Shown here piece by piece: positions 1 to 7,822 of a DNA stretch of 15,057 bases. Position 1 is the first letter of the stretch, and every line of letters starts with the position of its first letter. Made by a program: the position numbers and the translations under genes. The notes beneath the pieces were generated by a model, which searched no databases, had not been told where the DNA came from, and saw only the letters and a program-made list of their open reading frames with translations. This stretch comes from JAFNAG01 sp050011535 (GTDB taxonomy: Bacteria > Acidobacteriota > UBA6911): positions 1 through 15,057 of the forward strand of contig JBEKIX010000078.1 in assembly GCA_050011535.1 (NCBI GenBank), in the 5' to 3' direction.

Positions 1-1162
1 CAAGCGAGCCGTCGAGCAGGCCATCGACGAACCACTTGAAACCTACCGGCACCTCGTAAACCTTGCGTCCAAGCTTTGCGGTGACGCGATCGATCATCTG
101 GCTGCTCACCAGCGTTTTGCCAACCGCTGCTGCCTTGGGCCACTTCGGCCGGTGTTGGAAGAGGTAGAGGATAGCGACTGAAAGGTAATGATTGGGTGGA
201 AGCAATCCCGCGCTTCGAGTGACAATTCCGTGTCGATCATGGTCCGTGTCGCAGGCCCAGGCGATCTCGAAGCGATCCTTCAGGCCAATTAGCCTCTGCA
301 TCGCATAAGGTGAGGATGGGTCCATGCGGATCTGACCGTCCCAATCCACTGTCATGAAACGGAAGGTGGGATCGACGGCCTCGTTCACGACCGTAAGGTT
401 CAACCCGTAACGCTCGGCAATCGGCCCCCAGTAGTGGACCCCGGCACCGCCGAGCGGATCGACTCCCATACTGATCTTCGCGGCGCGAATGGCATCCATG
501 TCGATCACATTGGCAAGATCGGTAATGTAAGCATTGAGATAGTCGTGCCGGTGGGTCGTGGGGGCGCGAAGAGCTCTCTCAAAAGAAATCCTTTTCAAAC
601 CCATAAGGCCATTTTCGAGAAACTCATTAGCCTTCGCCTCGATCCAGGCGGTGACGGCGGATTCCGCCGGCCCGCCGTTTGGGGGATTGTATTTGAACCC
701 GCCGTCATGTGGCGGATTGTGTGAGGGGGTGATGACGATGCCGTCGGCAAGTCCTGTCTTGCGCCCGCGGTTGTATGTGAGAATCGCGTGGGAAACGGCA
801 GGGGTTGGGGTATATTCATCCCCCTGCGCGATCATGACCTCCACCCCGTTGGCCGCCAGCACCTCCAGCGCGCTGGCAAGAGCCGGCACCGAAAGGGCAT
901 GCGTGTCCATGCCGAGAAACAGCGGGCCATCAATCTTCTTCTGCTCCCGGTACAGGCAAATGGCCTGACTGATGGCGAGGATATGCCATTCATTGAAAGC
1001 TTTTTTGAATGCAGAGCCACGATGTCCCGAGGTGCCGAAGGCAACCCGTTGTTCCGGCACTGAAGGGTCAGGAACCTCCGTATAGTAGGCCGTGACGAGT
1101 TTGGGTACGTTCACCAGCATCGATGCTTCGGCCGGCTTTCCTGCATAAGGACTTACTTTCAT
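1..1162 (-). CDS. pgm: Phosphoglucomutase, alpha-D-glucose-phosphate specific (3' end cut by window edge)
   Basis: Interconverts glucose 1-phosphate and glucose 6-phosphate in the cytoplasm, linking glycogen or nucleotide-sugar metabolism to the sugar-phosphate pool. The reverse strand is open from the ATG at 1162 to base 1, giving 387 codons of an expected total near 545. I read the frame through without a break. Visible family motifs are FGTSGHRG near residues 42-49, the phosphoserine loop TPSHNPP with the catalytic serine at residue 147, and the metal loop DTDHDRHG with aspartates 305, 307 and 309. Their spacing matches the Escherichia coli Pgm type rather than the phosphomannomutase type. 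The fragment ends in a GFKWFVDGL-type stretch close to the sugar-binding region. The start is fixed by an ATGA overlap with the transaldolase stop, which implies translational coupling. The C-terminal phosphate-binding domain lies outside the window. Confidence 0.95.
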   Translation of the reverse strand, partial: MKVSPYAGKPAEASMLVNVPKLVTAYYTEVPDPSVPEQRVAFGTSGHRGSAFKKAFNEWHILAISQAICLYREQKKIDGPLFLGMDTHALSVPALASALEVLAANGVEVMIAQGDEYTPTPAVSHAILTYNRGRKTGLADGIVITPSHNPPHDGGFKYNPPNGGPAESAVTAWIEAKANEFLENGLMGLKRISFERALRAPTTHRHDYLNAYITDLANVIDMDAIRAAKISMGVDPLGGAGVHYWGPIAERYGLNLTVVNEAVDPTFRFMTVDWDGQIRMDPSSPYAMQRLIGLKDRFEIAWACDTDHDRHGIVTRSAGLLPPNHYLSVAILYLFQHRPKWPKAAAVGKTLVSSQMIDRVTAKLGRKVYEVPVGFKWFVDGLLDGSL

Positions 1163-2295
1163 GGCTCTCTCGTCAAATGCCGTTGTGACCTTTGCGCCAT
1201 GGTCTCCATCAGTTTGTCGAACGGCTTGTTGAATTTCTCGACTCCTTCGTCCTCAAGTTGCCGCGTCACATTGTCAATGCCGATTCCCAGTTCCGGCAGC
1301 CGCTCCAACACCCGGCGGGCTTCCTTGACATCTTGTTCGAGCCGGGCTTTCGGCTCTCCGTGGTCGCGGTAGGCGTCAAGGGTTTCCAGCGGGGCCGTAT
1401 TGACTGTGTCCGGTCCGATGAGGGCCTCGACGTATTTCACGTCACTGTAGCCGGGGTTCTTGGTGCTGGTGCTGGCCCAGAGCAGCCGCTGGACGCGAGC
1501 GCCCTGAGCGGCAAGTTTCCCAAACCGGTCGCCGCCGAAGATCTCTTTGTAGATCTGATAGGCCATCTTCGCGCTGGCGATAGCAACTTGCCCGCGCATC
1601 TTTTTTGCGAGGTCTGCATCCTTGCCGCCTTGTGCAATGAGCTTTTCCAGCAACGGATCCACCAGAGCATCAATACGGCTTATAAAGAAACTGGCCACCG
1701 AGGCCACATGCTTCACCGGCTTCCCTTGGGCCGCGCGTGCTTCGATGCCGGCGATATAAGCTTCCACAACCTGCCGATAACGAGGCAATCCGAAGAGCAG
1801 TGTCACGTTGACGCTGATTCCTTCGCTGATAAGTTGCTGGATGGCGGGCAGTCCATCGGCCGTCGCCGGGACCTTGATGAAGACATTGGGCCGGTTCAGT
1901 GCCGCCCACAAACGGCGGGCTTCCTCCATCGTTCCGTTGGTGTCGTGGGCCAAGTGGGGATTGACCTCCAGGCTGACATATCCATCTTTGCCGTCAGTCT
2001 CGTTGTAGAGAGGCCGGAACTCGTCGGCGGCGCTCTGCACGTCGCGCTGGCTGAGGGCTTCGTAGATTGCCTCAGCGCCTTTTCCCTTAAGAGCCAGGGC
2101 CCGAATGTCCTCGTCGTAGTCGTGGCTGTCCGCAATCGCCTTCTCGAATATGGATGGATTCGAGGTCATCCCCCGCAGTCCATCCTCCTCGATCAGGCGC
2201 CGGAGCCCGCCGCCGGCGATCAGATCTCGCCGTATGTAGTCCAGCCAGATGGATTGGCCGAGCGTTCCCAATTGTTTCAATGGATTGTTTTTCAT
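1159..2295 (-). CDS. tal: Transaldolase (long, about 370-380-residue type)
   Basis: Transfers a dihydroxyacetone unit between sedoheptulose 7-phosphate and glyceraldehyde 3-phosphate in the non-oxidative pentose phosphate pathway. The 378-residue product has the TSNPSIF signature at residues 44-50, an LEVNP-type strand with a glutamate at 110, and the Schiff-base lysine K141 in FIKVPAT. An aspartate at residue 19 lies in the usual first-strand position. The length fits the longer transaldolase group, not the 316-residue TalB type or the small 220-residue type. Its ATG overlaps the rpiB stop by four bases and its stop overlaps the pgm start by four bases. A purine-rich GGGGAGG lies upstream of the start. 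No missing key residue was seen. Confidence 0.96.
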   Translation of the reverse strand: MKNNPLKQLGTLGQSIWLDYIRRDLIAGGGLRRLIEEDGLRGMTSNPSIFEKAIADSHDYDEDIRALALKGKGAEAIYEALSQRDVQSAADEFRPLYNETDGKDGYVSLEVNPHLAHDTNGTMEEARRLWAALNRPNVFIKVPATADGLPAIQQLISEGISVNVTLLFGLPRYRQVVEAYIAGIEARAAQGKPVKHVASVASFFISRIDALVDPLLEKLIAQGGKDADLAKKMRGQVAIASAKMAYQIYKEIFGGDRFGKLAAQGARVQRLLWASTSTKNPGYSDVKYVEALIGPDTVNTAPLETLDAYRDHGEPKARLEQDVKEARRVLERLPELGIGIDNVTRQLEDEGVEKFNKPFDKLMETMAQRSQRHLTREP

Positions 2296-2786
2296 GTCCT
2301 TGCCTCCCCGCTTTCCAGTCCCGCGACTTTGGCCAAACGACGCCGGTGACGCTCGGCGCCGCTGAATCGCGCCGCGAGAAATGTTTGGACCAGCTCCCAG
2401 GCCAGTCCATAGCCGACCACACGACCGCCCAGGCAGATCACGTTCAGGTCGTCGTCCTCGACCCCCTGATGCGCTGAAAAAGTTTCATGGATCAGGCATG
2501 CCCGCACGCCCGGCACCTTGTTGGCGGCGACGCACGCACCGACGCCACTGCCGCAGATGGCCACGCCGCGATCCACCTTCCCGCAAGCGACTGCACGGAC
2601 CAAAGGCACAACAAAATCCGGATAGTCATCGTCCGGCTTCGGCTGGCCGTCGCCAAAGTCAATGACTTCGTAGCCGGCTTCGCGCAGCATCCTGGACACT
2701 TGTTCCTTCAAATCAAACCCTCCGTGGTCGGCGGCGACCCCGATGCGTTTCGGCATCCTTGACAGCACTATTTGAGGATCAGGCAT
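2292..2786 (-). CDS. rpiB: Ribose-5-phosphate isomerase B (RpiB/LacAB family)
   Basis: Interconverts ribulose 5-phosphate and ribose 5-phosphate. The 164-residue product begins the family fold at residue 14 (IGVAADHGGFDLK), has DYPDF at 54-58, and places the catalytic-base cysteine at C78 in the CGSGVG phosphate loop, followed by AANK and a GGRVVG strand. By alignment from memory with the E. coli enzyme, the ring-opening histidine of the QHND segment falls on an aspartate here (D111). Histidines at 100 and 106 are nearby alternatives, so substrate assignment is less certain than family assignment. The ATG at 2786 overlaps the transketolase stop by eight bases and has GGAG seven bases upstream. 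A second ATG at residue 11 is possible, but the upstream start has the better ribosome binding site. Confidence 0.93.
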   Translation of the reverse strand: MPDPQIVLSRMPKRIGVAADHGGFDLKEQVSRMLREAGYEVIDFGDGQPKPDDDYPDFVVPLVRAVACGKVDRGVAICGSGVGACVAANKVPGVRACLIHETFSAHQGVEDDDLNVICLGGRVVGYGLAWELVQTFLAARFSGAERHRRRLAKVAGLESGEART

Positions 2787-3999
2787 TGTTTTTCTCCAGC
2801 AAGGCCAGCGCTCGTTTGCAGACGTTCTCCGCAGTAAATCCGTATTCGCGCATTAACACCGGTCCGGGTGCGGAGGCGCCGAAATGGTCGAGGCCAATCA
2901 CGTCGCCCCATTCGCCGACGTAGCGATGCCACCCCTGGGTCGCGCCTGTTTCCACGGCGAGCCGTGTGCGGACGGATGGAGGAAATAGTGAGCGGCGGCA
3001 TTCTTCCGTTTGGGCATCGAACAACTCCCAACTGGGCATGGATACGAGGCGCGTTTGAATATCCTGTTTCTGGAGCTGCTGCCGCGCTTCGACGATCAAA
3101 CTCACTTCCGATCCCGTCGCGATCAGAATGACTTCGGGCCGGCCGTTTGCCGCCTCAGCCAGGATGTAGGCCCCGCGTCTTAATCCCTCAGCGGAGGCGT
3201 AGTGATTCCGGTCCAGGGTCGGCACGTCCTGTCGGGTCAGGACCAGCGCAACCGGCCGGTCCCGTGTTTCAATTGCCACGCGCAAGGCATGGTCGATCGC
3301 ATCCAAATCGTTCCCATTCTCCAGCGATTGCGTGTGCCAGCCATACGCCTCGAAGCGCTGCGCGCAGTTTTCGTTAGAGGCGATGTTCGTACCGGCGGAG
3401 AGCGTCACATGGTTGTTATCGAAGAGGTAAATCAGCTTGCCGAGTTCCAATTGCCCGGCGAGGGAGGCTGCTTCGGAAGCCACGCCCTCCATAAGGTCGC
3501 CGTCGCTGACCAACCCATAGGTGAAATGACTGATGATCTCAAACCCCGGCCGGTTGTACTGCGCGGCAAGATATGCTTCAGCAATCGCCATGCCCACACC
3601 GTTGCCGAATCCCTGACCGAGCGGGCCTGTGGTTGTTTCCACTCCCGGCGTCAAACAGCGCTCGGGATGACCGGGCGTGATGCTGCCCCATTGGCGGAAT
3701 TGTTTGATCTGGTCGAGCGGCAGATCGTAGCCGGTGAGATGCAGCAAGCTGTACAGCAGCATCGAACCGTGACCGGCCGACAGGACAAACCGATCCCGAT
3801 TGAACCATTGCGGATTGGCTGGATTATGCTGGAGAAATCGGGTCCACAGCACGTAGGCCATGGGCGCGGCGCCCAGCGGCAGGCCGGGGTGACCGCTGTT
3901 GGCCTTTTGCACGGCGTCGACCGACAGAAAGCGAATCGTGTTGATCGACAGTTGATCCAATTGCTCCAGATTGAGAGTTGATGGGGCCGCCATGCTCAT
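2779..3999 (-). CDS. tkt: Transketolase lacking most of the central pyrimidine-binding domain (in-frame internal deletion)
   Basis: Transketolases normally move two-carbon ketol units between sugar phosphates using thiamine diphosphate and are about 660 residues long; this one is 406. Residues 1-238 are a good N-terminal ThDP-binding domain: SGHPG at 35-39, AGHGSM at 75-80, TPGHPE at 108-113, GVETTTGPLGQG at 119-130, and SDGDLMEG followed by DNN at 194-196. Residues from about 239 (RDRPVALVLTRQ at 246-257) match the end of the middle domain, and the C-terminal domain then follows (IATGSEVSL, GWHRYVG, FGASAPG). The intervening 255-260 residues are absent. They carry the catalytic glutamate, the aromatic pocket for the cofactor ring and the DSIGLGEDGPTHQP-type segment. 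The frame is kept and the overlap with rpiB is intact. As written, ordinary transketolase activity is not expected. An assembly collapse at the junction (about 3270-3300) is the main alternative. Confidence 0.9.
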   Translation of the reverse strand: MSMAAPSTLNLEQLDQLSINTIRFLSVDAVQKANSGHPGLPLGAAPMAYVLWTRFLQHNPANPQWFNRDRFVLSAGHGSMLLYSLLHLTGYDLPLDQIKQFRQWGSITPGHPERCLTPGVETTTGPLGQGFGNGVGMAIAEAYLAAQYNRPGFEIISHFTYGLVSDGDLMEGVASEAASLAGQLELGKLIYLFDNNHVTLSAGTNIASNENCAQRFEAYGWHTQSLENGNDLDAIDHALRVAIETRDRPVALVLTRQDVPTLDRNHYASAEGLRRGAYILAEAANGRPEVILIATGSEVSLIVEARQQLQKQDIQTRLVSMPSWELFDAQTEECRRSLFPPSVRTRLAVETGATQGWHRYVGEWGDVIGLDHFGASAPGPVLMREYGFTAENVCKRALALLEKNNA

Positions 4000-4009
4000 C
4001 GCTCGTTTC

Positions 4010-4888
4010 TCATCCCTGTTGATTTGCTAGCAGTTTGCGAATCGACAGCAGCTCCTTCCGACGCGCGGTGGTCGGCTCAGGGTAACTCATCTTGAATTCT
4101 TTGAGCGTGTCGAGGATGACCCGTGAAATGATCAGCCGGGCGTTTTCCTTGTCGTCGGCCGGCACGACATACCAGGGCCCGTGCTTTGTGCTGGTTTCGC
4201 TCAGGCAAGCTTCATATGCCCTCATGTAATGCTTCCAGAGCTTCCTCTCCTCAATGTCACCTTGGCTGAATTTCCAGTTCTTCCCGGGCTCATCGATGCG
4301 CTCTAGAAAACGCTTGCGCTGCTCCTCGTGCGAGAGGTGAAGATAAAACTTGATGATCCGGGTGCCGTTCCGACGGAGATGCTTCTCGATGTCCACGATG
4401 GAACGATATCGTTCCTCCCAGACGATCTTTTCATCGAGCAGTTCCTCCGGAATCCCCTGCGCGTGGAGAATCTCCGGATGCACGCGAACGATGAGCACCT
4501 CCTCGTAATAAGAACGATTGAAGATGCCGATTCGCCCGCGTTCCGGCAGTCGGCAAGTCGTGCGCCAGAGAAAATCGTGTGCTAGCTCTTCGGCGCTCGG
4601 CTGTTTGAAACTAAAAACCTGGCAGCCTTCCGGATTGACACCGGACATCACGTGTCTGATAGCGCCGTCCTTCCCGGCGGCATCCATCCCCTGAAAAATC
4701 AGCAGCAGCGCATATCGATTGAAGGCATAAAGCAGATTTTGCAGCGTACTCAGTTCCGCGATGTGTTCGGCTAGGATTTCTTGATAGTGTTCCTTCGACT
4801 TGTAGCAGGGCTTCACCCACGTTGGCCACTTTTTGAGTTTTACCTTTTCTCCTGGCCGCACACGAAAATCCTCTGAATCAATTTTCAT
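4010..4888 (-). CDS. ppk2: PPK2-family polyphosphate:nucleotide phosphotransferase (class III-like)
   Basis: Uses inorganic polyphosphate to phosphorylate nucleotides (class III enzymes act on both NMP and NDP), or makes polyphosphate in reverse. The 292-residue product has the Walker A loop GMDAAGKDG at 67-75 followed by GVNPEG, the Walker B region FNRSYYEEVLIVRVHPE at 123-139, and a lid segment with WKFSQGDIEERKLW at 205-218. The tail ETSTKHGPWYVVPAD at 231-245 is typical. Overall it resembles the Meiothermus ruber class III protein as I remember it. I chose the ATG at 4888 because AAGGGGTG sits just ahead of it; an in-frame ATG at 4933 would add 15 residues but has no good site. The stop lies 10 bases before the transketolase ATG, so the gene probably heads the sugar-phosphate operon. 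Nucleotide preference cannot be read from sequence alone. Confidence 0.93.
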   Translation of the reverse strand: MKIDSEDFRVRPGEKVKLKKWPTWVKPCYKSKEHYQEILAEHIAELSTLQNLLYAFNRYALLLIFQGMDAAGKDGAIRHVMSGVNPEGCQVFSFKQPSAEELAHDFLWRTTCRLPERGRIGIFNRSYYEEVLIVRVHPEILHAQGIPEELLDEKIVWEERYRSIVDIEKHLRRNGTRIIKFYLHLSHEEQRKRFLERIDEPGKNWKFSQGDIEERKLWKHYMRAYEACLSETSTKHGPWYVVPADDKENARLIISRVILDTLKEFKMSYPEPTTARRKELLSIRKLLANQQG

Positions 4889-5067
4889 GTTCACCCCTTG
4901 CTTGCACTGCTCGCTGTGTCCGCGTTTGTTCATTTATGGGATTCATCTTTCCGAATCTCCCACAATTGAGCGGTTTCGCAGCCACTGCCATAGGAATGCG
5001 CCACTTGATCACGCAACCATGGTATAGGCCAATATCGTGAGCGTCTGCCATCAGGGCAGTGGCGCCC

Positions 5068-7782
5068 CTATCGTGGCGGCTCGGCCAGCAGGCGCTTGAG
5101 CCCATCCATCGCCTTGCCGAATTTTTCCCAGTCTCCCTGCTGGATAGCCTTCTGGGCTTCATCGAGCTGCGTCTTCGCCTGGCCCAACTCCGGCATCCGG
5201 CCAGGCGCCTGCGTCGCTCTCTCCTGGGGTTGCTGCGTGCCAAAGATGGCGTCGAGCGCCCCGTTGAGCGTGGGCTCCATCACCACCCTGTCTCCCGAAA
5301 CCACGATGATGCGCTTGAGCTGGGGGATATTCGTGCCTTCGGCCGTGAGGTACACCGGCTCTACATACATGAAGGAGTTTTCGATCGGGATTACGATCAG
5401 GTTTCCGCGCGTGACTTTCGACCCCTTCTGGTCCCAGAGAGACAGCTGCCCGGAGATAGTAGTGTTCTGATCGATCATTGCCTCGATCTGCATTGGGCCC
5501 AGGACCAGCTTATCTTTTGGGAGCCGGTAGACGAGAATCTTCCCATACTCAGGGAAGTCGCACCTGGCGGCCATCCAGGCGACCATGTTGTCCCGGTTCT
5601 GTGGTGAGAAAGGCGTCATTAGAAGGTACTGGAGCTCGTCGCTTCCGGGAAGCTTCATCAGGATGTAATAGGGCTGCATCGGGAGCGCTGTGCCGGCAAA
5701 CTTCTGTTGAGGGAACATCCACAGATCCTCCTGGTTGTAGAAAACCTGGGGAGGTGTCATGTGAAAGGATCTGTACTTATCGGCTTGGATGGTGAACATG
5801 TCCTCCGGGTAGCGCAGGTGCTGCTTCAGATCTCCCGAGAGTTGACTGAGGTCCTTAAAGATCCCCGGAAACGCGCGCCGATAAACAGCCAGGACGGGAT
5901 CGTCGGGATCCATGACGTAGAAGAGAACAGTTCCGTCGTACATGTCCACAACCACTTTCACGGAGTTCCGGATATAGTTCAGGCTTTCTCCCAAGGAATC
6001 CGTGTACAGATTGGCGTAGGGAAAGTGATCGGAGACCGTGTAGGCATCCTGGATCCAATATAGCTTGCCCTCGCTCAGCACGGCGTAGGAATCGTTGTCG
6101 AGTTGCAAAAAAGGAGCGATCTGCGTTACACGCTCGTGGACCTGCCTCCAGATCTGAATCCGGCTCTCCGGCTGCAGATAGGAGGTGAGCAGAATATTAA
6201 TGTCGGATTGGGTCCAGGCGAACAAAAGCCTTTTCCAGAAACTGTCCAGCGGGATGCCTCCTTTTCCTTGGTAGCTGGTGTAGACATTCTGATCGCCCTT
6301 GGGGTAATCGAGTTCTTTTACTCCGGTCCCGACGATTCGATACCCCGGCATCGCCCTGCCATAATAGACGCCCGGCTGGGTCACCGTTAGCTTGTAGTCG
6401 GATTCCGGGGGAATATTCTCGATCAGATATTGCGGGAAACCTTCACCGACCACTTTCGAGACGAAACTCATGACCAGGCCATAGCCGTGCGTGAATTGCA
6501 GGTATTGGTTGACCCAGGTTTGAGCCTTCGGGGGGAGCTCTGCCGAGAGCTCACGGGCGGACAGCATCACCTGGTGATAGCCGTCCTCGAGGTGGTAACG
6601 ATCGACATCGACGTTATAGAACTGATAGTAGAGTCGTATCTCCTGGGTTTGACGGTAGGTCTGGAGCAGCAGGCGCCAGTCCCAAAGACGTACGTTCTGA
6701 ATCGTTTCCTGGCTTCTCGCGATCGTCTCGGGTGTCAAATCCGACAGGGCAGGGTAGGATGTTTCCTGGATTGAACTTAGGTTATAGGCCTGCCGAGTGA
6801 ACTCTATATTGCTCTTGAGATACGGGCTCTCGAGGGCCAGCTCGTTCGGCTGTACCATGAACCTCTGAAAGAAGCCGGGCAGCAGCACGATCGCGATGAG
6901 GTACAAAGCCACGTAGATCACGGATCCAACAGAGATCGTTCTGAATCGAGGTCGGAAGAAATTGAGCACAAGCAGAGCGCACAGCGCCACCGCGGCGCCG
7001 ACCATGAGCCACAGAGCGATCCTGGTCACATGATCCGCCGTATAACCGGCTCCATGCACTACCCCTTGATTGGAGTAGAGAAGCTCGAAGTGATCCAGGT
7101 AAAACCCCCAGCCCCAGCTCGCGACCAGGAAGAAAAGGAGTGCGGACAGGTGTGGGATCCCGGCTCCCCGTTCCTTCAGCCGTGCGCTGCGGCTGAACTG
7201 CAAAAGCCCGAAGCATGCGTAGGCGATAAGTGCGGCCAGGAGCGTGACCAAGGTCAACGCGGTCAGGCTGTTTTGCAGCAGCTCATAGAAGGGCAGACGG
7301 AACAGATAAAACCCGACATCGACTCCGAAGAGAGGATCGTGCAAACCAAAGGATCCACCATAACGAAAGCGAAGATAGGTATCCCATTGCGCATAGAACA
7401 TGAGCGCAAAGAAAAAGGCGACCACAACACTGACCGTTGCCGTGGCCAGCTTCAAGCCGGCGGCCGAGATCTGGATACCGCTTTTCAATAAAATGTCAGA
7501 CGAGCCTGCCAAATTGCCTTTGCGCGCATCGGCGCCTTTTTTTGCAGCAAGATGGAGATTGATCCATAAGTACAAAAACGCGACAACAAAAGCCAGGCAA
7601 AACATCCGCCACTTGACTGAAAGGAGTGTCCAGAAGATGACGGCGTAGTCGAGTTGTTGCATCCACAGCCATTTCTGGATCACGCCGGAAATGATTGCCA
7701 GGATGATGATGCCCAGGATTGCTGCACCAATGATGAGAGTCAGCAGGCGACCCCGTCTGGTCAGTCGGAATTGGTTTCCCAT
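5068..7782 (-). CDS. UPF0182 family integral membrane protein (COG1615-like), function unknown
   Basis: The 904-residue protein belongs to a widespread but functionally unassigned membrane family. About seven hydrophobic segments lie in the first third: roughly 13-36, 57-79, 108-130, a block near 175-200, another near 215-235, one near 255-280, and one near 288-310 ending in LLPGFFQRF. The rest, about 590 residues, is a large, mostly soluble domain, presumably outside the membrane. It contains family-like stretches such as PYLKSNIEFTRQAYNL, YYGRAMPGY and PEDMFTIQADKY. The last 70 residues are rich in Gln, Ala, Glu and Lys and could form a helix or coiled coil. The ATG at 7782 has GGAGGAG three bases upstream. 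It starts 40 bases after the usp copy A stop, so the two are probably co-transcribed. Its length is normal for the family; no enzymatic motif was recognised. Confidence 0.9.
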   Translation of the reverse strand: MGNQFRLTRRGRLLTLIIGAAILGIIILAIISGVIQKWLWMQQLDYAVIFWTLLSVKWRMFCLAFVVAFLYLWINLHLAAKKGADARKGNLAGSSDILLKSGIQISAAGLKLATATVSVVVAFFFALMFYAQWDTYLRFRYGGSFGLHDPLFGVDVGFYLFRLPFYELLQNSLTALTLVTLLAALIAYACFGLLQFSRSARLKERGAGIPHLSALLFFLVASWGWGFYLDHFELLYSNQGVVHGAGYTADHVTRIALWLMVGAAVALCALLVLNFFRPRFRTISVGSVIYVALYLIAIVLLPGFFQRFMVQPNELALESPYLKSNIEFTRQAYNLSSIQETSYPALSDLTPETIARSQETIQNVRLWDWRLLLQTYRQTQEIRLYYQFYNVDVDRYHLEDGYHQVMLSARELSAELPPKAQTWVNQYLQFTHGYGLVMSFVSKVVGEGFPQYLIENIPPESDYKLTVTQPGVYYGRAMPGYRIVGTGVKELDYPKGDQNVYTSYQGKGGIPLDSFWKRLLFAWTQSDINILLTSYLQPESRIQIWRQVHERVTQIAPFLQLDNDSYAVLSEGKLYWIQDAYTVSDHFPYANLYTDSLGESLNYIRNSVKVVVDMYDGTVLFYVMDPDDPVLAVYRRAFPGIFKDLSQLSGDLKQHLRYPEDMFTIQADKYRSFHMTPPQVFYNQEDLWMFPQQKFAGTALPMQPYYILMKLPGSDELQYLLMTPFSPQNRDNMVAWMAARCDFPEYGKILVYRLPKDKLVLGPMQIEAMIDQNTTISGQLSLWDQKGSKVTRGNLIVIPIENSFMYVEPVYLTAEGTNIPQLKRIIVVSGDRVVMEPTLNGALDAIFGTQQPQERATQAPGRMPELGQAKTQLDEAQKAIQQGDWEKFGKAMDGLKRLLAEPPR

Positions 7783-7822
7783 AGGCTCCTCCGTTCAAAC
7801 TGCAATAGTGTTTGATAGGTTC

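Noticed and set aside
1192..2349. 385-codon plus-strand frame opposite transaldolase and the end of rpiB
   Set aside because: Mirror frame of well-identified genes; the translation has no recognisable domain.
3202..3981. 259-codon plus-strand frame opposite transketolase
   Set aside because: Mirror frame of a recognised gene, with composition typical of an antisense shadow.
5045..5059. Small hairpin CTGCC-ATCAG-GGCAG after the UPF0182 stop, as a terminator
   Set aside because: Only five pairs, not GC-extended, and with no T-run on the minus strand. The 179-base gap to ppk2 (4889-5067) shows no clear terminator or promoter.
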